Source: an uncultured Ectothiorhodospiraceae bacterium (lineage in GTDB: Bacteria; Pseudomonadota; Gammaproteobacteria; Nitrococcales; Nitrococcaceae). From it: a DNA stretch of 64,000 nt. The DNA lies in NCBI GenBank assembly GCA_913055565.1, contig CAJXKP010000002.1:56243-120242 (forward strand). Reading direction: 5' to 3'. The notes under the pieces were generated by a model, which was not told the origin of the DNA, did no database searches, and worked only from the letters and a program-made list of their open reading frames with translations. The position numbers and the translations under genes were made by a program. This document shows, one piece after another, positions 9,459 to 18,619 of this stretch (positions are counted from its first letter, which is position 1; each line of letters begins with the position of its first letter).

Positions 9459-10973
9459 ATGTGTGGCGTCATCGGTATGGTGGGACAGGGACCCGTCAAT
9501 CAAGATCTCTACGACGGGCTGACCGTCCTCCAGCACCGGGGTCAGGATGCGGCCGGCATAATGACCTACGACGAGGGCCGGCTTTATCTGCGTAAGAGTA
9601 ACGGCCTGGTTCGGGATGTGTTTCGAACCAACCACATGCTCCAACTGCAGGGGTGCGTAGGGATCGGCCATATCCGCTACCCCACTGCCGGGTGCGAAAG
9701 CGAGGCCGAGGCGCAGCCGTTCTACGTCAATTCGCCTTACGGCATCAGCCTCGCCCATAACGGTAATCTGACCAATGCCGAGGAGATCAAACGCGACCTC
9801 TACCTTGAAGACCTGCGCCACATCAACACCAGTTCCGACTCCGAGGTGTTGCTCAACGTCTTCGCCCACGAGCTTGGTGAGCTCCGCAAGCTCAAGGTCT
9901 CCCATGACGATCTCTTTAGCGCCGTAACGGGCATCCATCGGCGCTGTCGCGGTGCCTACGCCGCTATCGCTATGATCAATGGCTACGGCGTTCTCGGCTT
10001 TCGGGATCCGTCCGGCATCCGGCCGCTGTGCTTCGGACGGCGCGAGACCGAGTCGGGGCCCGAGTACATGATCGCCTCCGAGAGCGTGGCGCTGGACGTG
10101 CTGGGCTTCGAGCTGGTTCGCGATGTTGATCCCGGCGAGGCGGTCTTCATCGATCTCTACGGCGAGATCCACACCCAGCAGTGCGCCAGCAATCCACGAT
10201 TGACGCCATGCATCTTTGAATACGTCTATCTCGCGCGGCCCGACTCGATGATCGACGATGTCTCGGTCTACAAGTCCCGCCTGCGCATGGGGCGTAAGCT
10301 CGCCGGCAAGATCGAGCGGGAGTGGCCCGATCACGATATCGACGTCATCATCCCGATACCGGACACCAGCCGCACCGCGGCACTCGATATGGCCAACGAG
10401 CTCGGCGTGACCTACCGCGAGGGCTTCATTAAGAATCGCTATATCGGGCGGACCTTCATCATGCCGGGCCAGGCGGTGCGCAAGAAGTCCGTTCGCCAGA
10501 AGCTCAACCCCATCGAGCTGGAGTTCCGCAATAAGAACGTACTACTCGTCGATGACTCCATCGTGCGCGGTACGACCTGTCAGCAGATCATCCAGATGAC
10601 CCGGGAGATGGGGGCGAATAAGGTCTATTTCGCGTCGGCGGCGCCACCGGTGCGCTATCCTAACGTCTACGGCATCGATATGCCGGCAGCCCACGAGCTC
10701 ATCGCCCATAACCGCGACGAGGACACGGTTGCCGAGGTCATCGGCGCTGATCGGCTGCTCTACCAGAGCCTCACGGACTTGGTCGACGCGGTGCGCGAGG
10801 GCAACGGGGGCATTGCGGATTTCGATTGTTCCTGCTTTACGGGCGAGTACATCACCGGGGACGTCACGGCGGCCTACCTCGAAGGGCTGGAGGCGGAGCG
10901 TCAGGATGAGGCGCGCGGTGCGGCCGCGAGTGGCGAGGCAGCGAATCTCAGCGGTGTCCTGAGCTGGGCTTAA
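9459..10973 (+). CDS. purF: Amidophosphoribosyltransferase
   Basis: First committed step of purine synthesis: PRPP plus glutamine to phosphoribosylamine. The N-terminal nucleophile Cys2 is exposed in MCGVIGMVG, the glutaminase motifs ([24 protein letters not shown]) follow, and the PRPP loop is [13 protein letters not shown] strong ribosome site AAGGGGG lies about 10 bases before the ATG. 504 aa, normal. Confidence 0.97.
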   Translation: MCGVIGMVGQGPVNQDLYDGLTVLQHRGQDAAGIMTYDEGRLYLRKSNGLVRDVFRTNHMLQLQGCVGIGHIRYPTAGCESEAEAQPFYVNSPYGISLAHNGNLTNAEEIKRDLYLEDLRHINTSSDSEVLLNVFAHELGELRKLKVSHDDLFSAVTGIHRRCRGAYAAIAMINGYGVLGFRDPSGIRPLCFGRRETESGPEYMIASESVALDVLGFELVRDVDPGEAVFIDLYGEIHTQQCASNPRLTPCIFEYVYLARPDSMIDDVSVYKSRLRMGRKLAGKIEREWPDHDIDVIIPIPDTSRTAALDMANELGVTYREGFIKNRYIGRTFIMPGQAVRKKSVRQKLNPIELEFRNKNVLLVDDSIVRGTTCQQIIQMTREMGANKVYFASAAPPVRYPNVYGIDMPAAHELIAHNRDEDTVAEVIGADRLLYQSLTDLVDAVREGNGGIADFDCSCFTGEYITGDVTAAYLEGLEAERQDEARGAAASGEAANLSGVLSWA

Positions 10974-11070
10974 TGAGAATGGCGCGCCGGGCTGGTCGCC
11001 GGGAATACACTGGATCGGCATACGGCGCCGTACTGGCCGCGGCTTCGGTACCCCGTCGATTGAGGCAGAC

Positions 11071-12270
11071 ATGAGTGATTACGATCTCGACGACTGCGGC
11101 CCCTCGACGCAGGGGCTGCGCGCCGGTCGCGCGCCAACCTCGGAGCAGGAGCACTCCGAGGCCATCTTCGCGACCTCGAGCTTTACCTTTGGCTCGGCAG
11201 CGGAAGCAGCCGCCAAGTTCGGCGGCGAGGAGCCGGGTAATATCTACTCCCGGTTCAGCAATCCCACCGTACGCGCCTTTCAGGAGCGCTTGGCCGTCAT
11301 GGAGGGCGGCGAGGCCTGTATCGGGACCTCCTCGGGGATGTCCGCCATCCTCGCCACTTGCATGGCGTTGCTCGGGGCTGGCGATCACATCGTTTCGTCG
11401 GTGGGTGTCTTCGGTACCACGGTCTCGCTGTTCAATAATCACCTCAGCCGCTTTGGCATCGATACCAGCTTCGTCTCGTTGACCGATTACGATGCCTGGG
11501 AGTCGGCCATCCGGCCCGAGACGCGGATGCTGTTCCTCGAGACGCCATCCAACCCCCTCACAGAGGTCGCCGATATTGCTCGGCTTGCCGAGATTGCCCG
11601 TCGCCATGAGGTGCTGCTCGTGGTCGATAATTGCTTCTGCACCCCGGCCTTGCAGCGGCCCCTCGAGCTGGGGGCCGATCTGGTCATCCACTCGGCGACC
11701 AAATATCTCGATGGCCAGGGCCGCGTGGTGGGGGGCGCCGTGGTGGGCGATGCGAAGCGCGTCGGCGAGCAGATCTACAGCTTCCTGCGGGCGGCGGGGC
11801 CGACCATGAGCGCGTTCAATGCCTGGATCTTTCTCAAGGGTCTGGAGACGCTGAGCCTGCGGATGGAGGGGCACAGTCGCAACGCGCAGGCCATCGCGGA
11901 GTGGCTGAATGAGCAGCCGGGCGTGCGCCTGGTTAACTTCCCTGGCCTGCCCGGGCACCCACAGCATGAGCTTGCTCGGAGTCAGCAGTCGGCGCCGGGC
12001 GGGATCGTGTCGTTCGAGGTCGAGGGGGGCCGTGAGGCGGCGTGGCGGTTGATCGATAGCACCGAGCTATTGTCGATCACGGCCAATCTGGGCGATGTCC
12101 GAACGACCATTACCCATCCCGCGAGTACGACCCATGGGCGCAATCCGCCCGATAAGCGCGAACAGGCGGGGATCCGTGAGGGTCTTGTGCGTCTGTCCAT
12201 CGGGTTGGAGGATGAGGCCGATCTCAAGGCGGACCTCGAGCGGGGACTGGCAGCGGCAAGGCGGATGTGA
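11071..12270 (+). CDS. metZ: O-succinylhomoserine sulfhydrylase
   Basis: PLP enzyme of the Cys/Met family that makes homocysteine directly from O-succinylhomoserine and sulfide. The PLP lysine is in HSATKYLDGQGRVVGG, a pattern typical of MetZ, and the FTFGSAAEAAAKF and YSRFSNPT segments agree. 399 aa. Position after purF is as in Pseudomonas-type genomes. A second family member of a different subgroup (metY) lies at 59877. It overlaps the next gene by GTGA. Confidence 0.9.
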   Translation: MSDYDLDDCGPSTQGLRAGRAPTSEQEHSEAIFATSSFTFGSAAEAAAKFGGEEPGNIYSRFSNPTVRAFQERLAVMEGGEACIGTSSGMSAILATCMALLGAGDHIVSSVGVFGTTVSLFNNHLSRFGIDTSFVSLTDYDAWESAIRPETRMLFLETPSNPLTEVADIARLAEIARRHEVLLVVDNCFCTPALQRPLELGADLVIHSATKYLDGQGRVVGGAVVGDAKRVGEQIYSFLRAAGPTMSAFNAWIFLKGLETLSLRMEGHSRNAQAIAEWLNEQPGVRLVNFPGLPGHPQHELARSQQSAPGGIVSFEVEGGREAAWRLIDSTELLSITANLGDVRTTITHPASTTHGRNPPDKREQAGIREGLVRLSIGLEDEADLKADLERGLAAARRM

Positions 12271-13511
12271 CGGCGCGACAGGAGCTGCTGGCCGCCTATC
12301 GGGCCGCGGTTGCGGCCGTCGATCCCCGCGCCCGGGTGCGCGATTATCTGGCGTGCAACGACTCGCCGTCGCCATGTTATGTGGTGGCGGTCGGTAAGGC
12401 CGCGGTCGCGATGACGGAGGGGGCCCTGGACGCGGGCGTCGACGTGGCCGAGGGCGTGGTTGTCTACCCCGATACGGTTGATCCTGCTCCGGTCCATCAC
12501 CGGCTTCGGTATCGCCCCGCGGCGCACCCGATCCCGGACGAGCGCAGCCTCGAGGCTGGCCACGACGTGATGGCCCTGGTGGATGGCGCGCCGAGGGATG
12601 CCCGCTTCTTGTTCCTTCTATCCGGGGGCGCCTCGAGTCTCTTGGAGGCGCTAGCGGACGATGGTGGGGCGAGTGCCCTGGCGTCGCTCAATCAGCGTTT
12701 ACTGGGTGATGGGCTCCCGATCCACGCGATGAATCGCATCCGGCGGGCGGTTTCGCGGCTCAAGGGTGGCCGCCTCGGTGCCCGGCTGGCCGGACGCCGG
12801 GCGCTGGCCCTGTTCGTCTCGGATGTGGCCGGTGATGATCCGGCGGTTATAGGTTCGGGGCTGGTGGTTCCGCCGCCGGAAGGCCCCTCGCGTCCGGCGG
12901 ATCTGCCAGCGGAATATGGCCATTTGCTAGCCCCCGCGCCGGCCGGCCCGGCGCCCGGCGACCCAAGGCTTGGTGGCGTCGAGGCGGTGGTCATCGCGTG
13001 CAACCGGGATGCCCTGGCGGCTGCTCGCGACAGCCTGGGGGCTCACGGCCTGCCGGTCCGTATCGAGCCGGCCTTCCTCGATGGCGATGCCTTGGCAACG
13101 GGCAAGTGGCTCGCGCAGAGGCTTAGGCAGGCACCGCCGGGGTGTTGCATCTGGGGCGCGGAACCGACCGTGGTCCTGCCCCCGTCGCCGGGGGATGGTG
13201 GCCGCATGCAGGCGCTCGCCCTGGCGGCGGCTTGCGATCTAGCGGGTGCCCGGGATGTGACGCTGCTGGCCGCTGGTACCGACGGCCTGGATGGGGTCGG
13301 TGGGGCGGCGGGTGCCGTGGTGGACGCCGGCACGTTAGCGCGGGGGCGGGCGCTTGGCCGAGATGCCGACCAGGCCTTGCGCGACGCCGATGCCGGTGGC
13401 TATCTGGCGGCGACTGGGGATCAACTGGTCACAGGCCCTACGGGTACCAACGTCATGGATATCGTGATCGGCTGCCGGTCGGGCGCAAAGGCGGTGGATC
13501 ATGACGGCTGA
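12267..13511 (+). CDS. Glycerate 2-kinase, DUF4147/MOFRL family
   Basis: N-terminal DUF4147 domain with the glycine-rich LLSGGASSLLE motif (about residues 110-125) and C-terminal MOFRL domain with AAGTDGLDGVGG near residue 340. Such enzymes (GckA/TtuD type) phosphorylate D-glycerate to 2-phosphoglycerate in the serine cycle or in tartrate and hydroxypyruvate use. The GTG start overlaps the metZ stop by four bases, suggesting co-translation, though a functional link to methionine synthesis is not obvious. 414 aa. Confidence 0.85.
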   Translation: MTARQELLAAYRAAVAAVDPRARVRDYLACNDSPSPCYVVAVGKAAVAMTEGALDAGVDVAEGVVVYPDTVDPAPVHHRLRYRPAAHPIPDERSLEAGHDVMALVDGAPRDARFLFLLSGGASSLLEALADDGGASALASLNQRLLGDGLPIHAMNRIRRAVSRLKGGRLGARLAGRRALALFVSDVAGDDPAVIGSGLVVPPPEGPSRPADLPAEYGHLLAPAPAGPAPGDPRLGGVEAVVIACNRDALAAARDSLGAHGLPVRIEPAFLDGDALATGKWLAQRLRQAPPGCCIWGAEPTVVLPPSPGDGGRMQALALAAACDLAGARDVTLLAAGTDGLDGVGGAAGAVVDAGTLARGRALGRDADQALRDADAGGYLAATGDQLVTGPTGTNVMDIVIGCRSGAKAVDHDG

Positions 13512-13532
13512 CCGGAGCGAGGTGGCGCGCTG

Positions 13533-14450
13533 ATGCGTCGCAGCGATGAGGTCGCTACCGTGTTGCGGGGACTGGCTCGGTTGCTTCGCTCGGGCATCGA
13601 TCCGGATCGGGCCCTCGCTATTGTGGCCGGTGACGCCGGCAATGACCTGGCCGAGCGCCTTCAAACGACGCGTCGTCGTCTCCACGCGGGCCGACCGCTA
13701 CCCCGGGCCCTGGAGGCCGTGGCCTTGCTGGCACCACACGAGCGCCCTCGGCTGGAAGCGGCCCTGACGGCCGGTTTTCCCGAGGACGCGCTGGACGCCT
13801 TCGCCAGCGAGCGTGTTCAGCGGCGTCAGCTCAAGGCCGGGATCGCGCAAGGGCTCATCCTGCCCGGGGCCATCCTGCTCGTCGGTCTAGTCGTGGCACC
13901 GTTACCGGCGGTAGCGCGCGGTTCATTGAGCCCGTTCGACTACCTCGTGGGCCTGCTGTCACAGCTCGTGATGATCGGCGTGCTGGTCGGCGCCGCTTTC
14001 CGGTGGGCCGAGCCCCTGTCGCGGCGCTATCGCGACCTGCTGTTGCGCTGCCGCCGCCAGCCGACGCTGGGCCAGCGCGAGCGCCTCTTCCGTGAGCTCG
14101 GTGAGCTATTGGCCGCGGGCGTCGATGGCGAGCGGGCGCTGGCCTCGCTGGCCGAGACGGGGGAGCAGGCGATGCGCCAGCGGCTGTCGCGCGCCGGCAA
14201 GACCGTGCCCGCGGACGGGGTAACCACCGCCCTCCGCCGCGTCGGGCTACTGGACCCGCGCCGTGACTACCCGCCCCTGATGGCTGCCGAGGATGCCGGT
14301 CGGTTCGCCTCGGGGCTCGCTCATCATGCCGGGCTCCTGGCGGAGGATGTCGCCCAACGCCGCGCCATGATCCGCGAGTGGTTGCCGCGCGCGGCGTATG
14401 TTGCGGTGATTGGCTGGGCTCTAGGGGGCGTGCTCGGCGGCGGGATGTAA
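13533..14450 (+). CDS. Orphan GspF/PilC-like type II secretion F-domain protein
   Basis: Two GspF-like helical repeats can be seen: one starting near residue 8 (VLRGLARLLRSGIDPDRAL) and a second near residue 185 (LFRELGELLAAGVDGERAL). Each is followed by hydrophobic spans (about residues 108-155 and near 280-302). F-domain proteins are inner-membrane platform components of type II secretion or type IV pilus machines. At 305 aa it is shorter than GspF or PilC (about 400 aa), and no ATPase or pilin gene is adjacent. It could belong to a reduced or Flp-like system elsewhere. The domain call is firm, the role open. Confidence 0.7.
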   Translation: MRRSDEVATVLRGLARLLRSGIDPDRALAIVAGDAGNDLAERLQTTRRRLHAGRPLPRALEAVALLAPHERPRLEAALTAGFPEDALDAFASERVQRRQLKAGIAQGLILPGAILLVGLVVAPLPAVARGSLSPFDYLVGLLSQLVMIGVLVGAAFRWAEPLSRRYRDLLLRCRRQPTLGQRERLFRELGELLAAGVDGERALASLAETGEQAMRQRLSRAGKTVPADGVTTALRRVGLLDPRRDYPPLMAAEDAGRFASGLAHHAGLLAEDVAQRRAMIREWLPRAAYVAVIGWALGGVLGGGM

Positions 14451-14531
14451 TGCTCGGAGTGGGCTCGCTCGTGGCCTGTCGAGATGCTTGCGTGTACGAT
14501 ACTCGAACCAGTAAATGAGTGGATGCGAGCT

Positions 14532-15191
14532 ATGAGACAGGCACTATTCGTAACAGCCATGGGCCTGCTTCTGGCGGGCATGGTGCCCGCTTGGGCGCAA
14601 GATGAGGGTACGGCCTTCGATAGCGATAGCGGCTTCGAGGGGCAGCAGGAGCAGCAAAGGCAACAGCGGGACAGTAGGGGTCAGCAACCGTCGAGCCAGG
14701 GTACGGGTAGGTCCGCCGGCTCAACCGGGCCGTCCCAGCAGCAGGCGCAGGACGTCACCAAGGAGACTTACCAGGACTGGGTCGTACGCTGCGGTACGGT
14801 GGGTGAGCAGCAGCAGGAGCGCTGCCAGATGTCGCAGCAGGTGAGCGCGCCCGACTCGGATCAAGCGATCATGCGCGTGGCTGTGCTGTATCCGCAGGAT
14901 GTCGACGGCCCGGCCGCCATCTTCCAGCTGCCCCTGGGGATCGTCTTGCCCAAGGGCATCGCCATCCAGGTCGACGATGGTGAGGCCAAGCGTTTCCCGG
15001 TCCAGATCTGCGTCAAGCAGGGGTGCCGGGCAGATTTGCCGCTGGAGCAGTCGCTGCTGCAGCAGATGAAGGCGGGTAGAACGGCCTACGTCATCATTCG
15101 CAGTCCGCGCGTTAAAAACGGCACGGCGCGCCTGCCGATCTCGCTGCTCGGCTTTACGGCCGCCTTCGAGCGAGTCCAGAACGCCCGCTAA
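14532..15191 (+). CDS. Invasion associated locus B (IalB) family secreted protein
   Basis: A signal peptide (residues 1-22, cleavage after AWA) is followed by a Gln-rich linker and an IalB domain beginning at YQDWVVRCG, with four cysteines in the family's pattern (CG, RCQMSQ, QICVKQGC). IalB domains are found in many alpha- and gammaproteobacteria; the name comes from Bartonella, but in free-living species the function is unknown. I chose the ATG at 14532 because it directly precedes the signal peptide; an in-frame ATG at 14523 is possible. 219 aa. Confidence 0.82.
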   Translation: MRQALFVTAMGLLLAGMVPAWAQDEGTAFDSDSGFEGQQEQQRQQRDSRGQQPSSQGTGRSAGSTGPSQQQAQDVTKETYQDWVVRCGTVGEQQQERCQMSQQVSAPDSDQAIMRVAVLYPQDVDGPAAIFQLPLGIVLPKGIAIQVDDGEAKRFPVQICVKQGCRADLPLEQSLLQQMKAGRTAYVIIRSPRVKNGTARLPISLLGFTAAFERVQNAR

Positions 15192-15201
15192 GTAAAGCGC
15201 T

Positions 15202-15231
15202 CGCCGGTGGCCCGGTGGCCGGCCACCGGCG
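15202..15231. terminator. Hairpin between convergent genes
   Basis: Arms CGCCGGTGGCC (15202-15212) and GGCCACCGGCG (15221-15231) are perfect complements around an 8-base loop. It lies between the convergent IalB and helix-hairpin-helix genes and could stop transcription from both sides. There is no U-tract, so intrinsic termination is uncertain. Confidence 0.45.
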
Positions 15232-15242
15232 GTGCCGGGCTA

Positions 15243-15800
15243 CTAGCCGGCTTGGCTGCGCGCCTCCTCAATCCATTGCTGAACGCGCTTTTGCGATATC
15301 ACCATGTCGGCTTTGAGCTGCGTTGTTAGTGCCTCGGCGTCGGCGCCAGCGAGATCCTGGAAGCTGTGGATACCGTTGGCGTTGAGCCGCGCCTTAATGG
15401 AGGGTCCAATCCCTTTAAGGGCCGCCAGGTCGTCATCCGGGGCGGTCTTGGGGCTCGCCGTCTGAGCGGGCTTGCTTGATCCCTCGGAGGTTTGGCCCGT
15501 CGTGGCGTCAGCCTCGCTGGTGCCGGAGGTCGGCTTCGTCGCCGTTGCGGGACTTGCCCCTGACCCGGCATCGCCTTGCTGGGCGTTTGATGCCGCCGAG
15601 CCCTTGCTCGACCCTGTCGAGCCGCCGCTCGATGACGCCTTGGCATCTGTTGACGTCTTTGCCGATGTGTTGGACGTGCCCTGTGAGCCACCCGGTGGCG
15701 CTTGCTTCGGCGAGCCCTCGCGCTGCTCGCTGGTGCTGTCAGTCTTCGGAATCCACCAGGTCATCATATCGACCCACCGTTTGAACAGATCACTCCACAT
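15243..15800 (-). CDS. Helix-hairpin-helix domain protein with disordered middle
   Basis: An 18-residue Trp-rich start (MWSDLFKRWVDMMTWW) is followed by a Ser/Gly/Thr/Ala-rich low-complexity stretch (about residues 25-125). A C-terminal helix-hairpin-helix unit follows (LKGIGPSIKARLNANGI ... FQDLAGADAEALTTQL). Such motifs bind DNA without sequence preference, or occur in proteins of unknown role. The start at 15800 is set by GAGGGAG about 8 bases upstream; the longer frame to 15830 lacks such a site. The amphipathic tryptophan-rich N-terminus could contact membrane or a partner. 185 aa; no pathway assignment. Confidence 0.7.
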   Translation of the reverse strand: MWSDLFKRWVDMMTWWIPKTDSTSEQREGSPKQAPPGGSQGTSNTSAKTSTDAKASSSGGSTGSSKGSAASNAQQGDAGSGASPATATKPTSGTSEADATTGQTSEGSSKPAQTASPKTAPDDDLAALKGIGPSIKARLNANGIHSFQDLAGADAEALTTQLKADMVISQKRVQQWIEEARSQAG

Positions 15801-15860
15801 CACTCGTCTCCCTCGACGCTTCGGCATCACGGGTGTCGGCGGGCGGCAGCGACAGCCCTT

Positions 15861-15971
15861 GGTTGATCAACCGCCCTTGGATAACAGTAACATCTTTGGT
15901 GGTGCCGGCTACGGCCTGGGCGACTGGCAGGAACCAGGCCGTAGCCCCCGCGGGCCTGTCTTCACGCGGGG
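15861..15971. promoter_or_regulatory. Cluster of three inverted repeats in a divergent intergenic region
   Basis: Between the divergent genes at 15800 and 15993 there are: a 12-base palindrome GGTTGATCAACC (15861-15872); a perfect 13-base inverted repeat, GGCTACGGCCTGG at 15907-15919 against CCAGGCCGTAGCC at 15934-15946; and CCCCGCG/CGCGGGG (15946-15952 and 15965-15971). The second and third would form successive hairpins in the leader of the sulfatase-like gene; the first looks like a protein-binding operator. Function unknown. Confidence 0.5.
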
Positions 15972-15992
15972 CCTTGAGGGGGCGCGAGGATC

Positions 15993-17642
15993 ATGAGGGC
16001 GATGCGCTTTGGCAGGCACCCAAACGCCTGGTGGTGTTGGCTGCCCGTGGTGGGCGCTGGCCTCGCAATCGACGGCCTGCTGTTAGTACCGCTCGTCACA
16101 CGTTTTCAGAGCCTGCCGTTGACCTGGTTTGCGGTTGAGGCCGTCCTGGTGCCGTTGGCCTTCGCCGCGCTGCCAAAGCAGCGCGCTAGCACCGTTTTAG
16201 CCTTGGTGGTCGCTGCCGGCGTCGTTGTGGTCACGTTACTGGGTTTGGGCCAAGCAACCACGCAGCTTCTTCTACTGCGCCCCCTCAATATCTATCTGGA
16301 CTGGCGGTTGCTCGGCTTCGGCCACGACCTCCTTGTTACCAATCTCGGGTGGGCCGGCGCCCTTGGGCTCGAGGTCGCCATCGTGATCGTCTCAGTTGCC
16401 GTCTGGCTGTCCATCGCCGCGTTGTTGGTCGGCGCCCGTGGCACGCTCAGAACGCGCGGTCAGCGGCTTGCTGGCTGGCTTGGGGTACTGGTGGCGTCGG
16501 TCGCGCTGTTGAGTCCGAGTGTGCTTGCCTATTGGCCGAGCGGTTTCGCCCCATCAGCGCGGCTGGTGCGCGAGCAGGTCGAGCGCGCGCTGGCGAGCCA
16601 CGCCGAGATGCAGCGCTTCGGGGCGCGTCTGGTGGCCAATGATACGCGGCCACGCCCGCTACCGCGATTGGCCAATACGGATGTCATCATCGCCTTTATC
16701 GAGTCGTACGGCGTCAGTGCTCACCGGGACCCGCGTTATGCCCCGATTATCGAGCCGGGGCTTGGCGCGTTGCGGGCCGCCGTTGCGGAGCAGGACCTCA
16801 CCATGGTGACGGGGCAGCTCGTCTCGCCCGTGCAGGGCGGTCAGTCATGGCTGGCCCACGGTACCGCGATCAGCGGACTGTGGCTCGACAACCAGATCCG
16901 CTATGACCTCATGCTCGACCAAAACGCGCCGACCCTCATCGACGACTTTCGCCGTACCGGTCATCGCAGCGTGGGCGTCTTTCCCGCTATTACCCGCGCC
17001 TGGCCGGATGGCGAGCGCTTGGGCTACGACGCCGTCCATTCGGCGCCCGGCATCGGTTATCGGGGGCCGCGGCTGAACTGGGTCACGATGCCCGATCAGT
17101 TTACCTGGGCCTGGTTTCAACGTAACGTCCGCCCAGCTGGTAACGAGCCAGTCTTTGCCGAGATCGCGTTGATTAGTAGCCATGCCCCGTGGACACCCGT
17201 GCTGCCCGTCATCGACGACTGGGGTCGCATCGGTGGTGGCGCGGTCTTCGAGCGTTGGCGTGATGCTGGGCCCACACCGGTACAGCTGTGGCGCGATCCC
17301 CAACGTGTGCGGCAGCATTTCGCGCGCTCACTGGATTACGCGCTGACGGTGGCGGCTGGTTACACGAGTCGGTATGTCGATGATTCCACGCTGCTCATCC
17401 TGTTGGGCGATCATCAGCCCGCGCCACTGATAACGGGGGAGGGGGCATCGCGGGCGGTACCGGTCCACGTCATTAGCGGTGACGAGGCGTTGGTGCAGCC
17501 CTTCCGCGAGCATGGCTTTCGCGATGGCAGCGCCATCCCGACCGGGCCGGCCGCGTCGCGGCTCGCGGTGCTGCGAGACTGGCTCATCGCCGCCTTTGGC
17601 GCCGGTAAGCAGGATGGCGTTCGCCCCTCGCCGGATAGCTAA
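15993..17642 (+). CDS. Membrane-anchored sulfatase-fold (alkaline phosphatase superfamily) protein
   Basis: Four to five membrane spans in residues 10-180 precede a large periplasmic domain. That domain starts with a sulfatase-type strand (VIIAFIESYG, about residue 230), has the probable nucleophile region GGQSWLAHG (about residue 285) and ends with the metal-binding LLGDHQPAP motif (about residue 473). Relatives include LTA-synthase-like and phosphoglycerol-transferase-like enzymes that act on head groups at the outer face of the membrane; the exact substrate cannot be read here. The start ATG has GAGGGGG (15975-15981) upstream. The following membrane-protein gene runs in the same direction. 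549 aa. Confidence 0.72.
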   Translation: MRAMRFGRHPNAWWCWLPVVGAGLAIDGLLLVPLVTRFQSLPLTWFAVEAVLVPLAFAALPKQRASTVLALVVAAGVVVVTLLGLGQATTQLLLLRPLNIYLDWRLLGFGHDLLVTNLGWAGALGLEVAIVIVSVAVWLSIAALLVGARGTLRTRGQRLAGWLGVLVASVALLSPSVLAYWPSGFAPSARLVREQVERALASHAEMQRFGARLVANDTRPRPLPRLANTDVIIAFIESYGVSAHRDPRYAPIIEPGLGALRAAVAEQDLTMVTGQLVSPVQGGQSWLAHGTAISGLWLDNQIRYDLMLDQNAPTLIDDFRRTGHRSVGVFPAITRAWPDGERLGYDAVHSAPGIGYRGPRLNWVTMPDQFTWAWFQRNVRPAGNEPVFAEIALISSHAPWTPVLPVIDDWGRIGGGAVFERWRDAGPTPVQLWRDPQRVRQHFARSLDYALTVAAGYTSRYVDDSTLLILLGDHQPAPLITGEGASRAVPVHVISGDEALVQPFREHGFRDGSAIPTGPAASRLAVLRDWLIAAFGAGKQDGVRPSPDS

Positions 17643-17703
17643 GGGTCACACGGGGCATACGGGTCGCGGTGGACGCGACCTCCGATAATCAGGAGACGGC
17701 TTG

Positions 17704-18456
17704 ATGCCGGAACACCAACAGATACGCCGCCGTGTGTCCTGGGCGCTGGTGGCGTTGGGTAGCGCCACGCTCGTGTATATGGTCGCCTCGTTCAATCTCG
17801 GCTGGCCATCGCTGACGGGTGTCACTCTCTTGGGCCTGGTGATGGGCCTTGCCCTACGCTGGGGCCCATTGAGCACGACGCGCAAGATGACCTGGTGCCT
17901 AGCCCTGTGGTTGACGGTTTACCTTGGCATGAGCCTGATCCTACCGCTGATTCAACCCTGGGGCGTGACGCTCGCTAAATTCCGGGCCGAACCCCTCGCC
18001 CAGAGCCTGTGGATGGGCTACCGGTTAGCCCTGATGGCGTTCTTGCTCTGGGCCTATACGGCGCTACGTCGGCCAGCGGTCTGCGACGCCATGGCGAATC
18101 GGGGTGTTCATCCCGCCCGTCCCTGGGTCGCCTTTGGTCTGGGCGCCGTCGTTGTGGTGGGGCTAGCCGGCCTGGAGTTCCACCTCAGCTATAGCGAGGC
18201 CGCGCGGACGGCGCGCACACAGGCGCGCCTCCAGCACGGACTGGAGCGGACCTACGATGTCTACACCATGACCCTGGGTGACAATGGCGGTCGAGCCGTA
18301 CTGGGGGCCTATAGCGCGGATGGCGTAGAACAGGTTCGGGTAACCTGGGGCGACTGGCTATTGCGCATCGAACCCACGGTCATCCCGCGCGGTGATGCGT
18401 GTCGCGCCGATGGCGAAGGCGGCGATTGTCGAGGGCGCGCACAAGGGCGTAGATGA
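17704..18456 (+). CDS. Uncharacterised membrane protein with C-terminal soluble segment
   Basis: Not recognised. Five hydrophobic segments are visible (about residues 11-32, 35-55, 65-88, 100-118 and 140-160). A soluble stretch containing TYDVYTMTLGDNGGRAVLG and three C-terminal cysteines follows. Start chosen at ATG 17704 because AGGAG (17690-17694) is well placed; a TTG lies one codon earlier. It follows the sulfatase-like gene by 61 bases and may be its partner. 250 aa. The 163 bases after it, before lrp, hold nothing I can name. Confidence 0.6.
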   Translation: MPEHQQIRRRVSWALVALGSATLVYMVASFNLGWPSLTGVTLLGLVMGLALRWGPLSTTRKMTWCLALWLTVYLGMSLILPLIQPWGVTLAKFRAEPLAQSLWMGYRLALMAFLLWAYTALRRPAVCDAMANRGVHPARPWVAFGLGAVVVVGLAGLEFHLSYSEAARTARTQARLQHGLERTYDVYTMTLGDNGGRAVLGAYSADGVEQVRVTWGDWLLRIEPTVIPRGDACRADGEGGDCRGRAQGRR

Positions 18457-18619
18457 CGATCATGGGCTTGGCCTCGCTGGATTGCTGTCCGGCCGGGCTC
18501 GTTGGCGCGGCTGGTTGGTTACTGCTACTGAGGGTGCCTGACTGAGCCGGCTCGCTGGTGGCGTTGCCGTCCCATGACTTGTGAGTTCAAAGCAACGATC
18601 GATTACTGGCCGGTTGCGC

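Noticed and set aside
9432..10334. 300-codon frame opposite purF
   Set aside because: Antisense to purF and without support.
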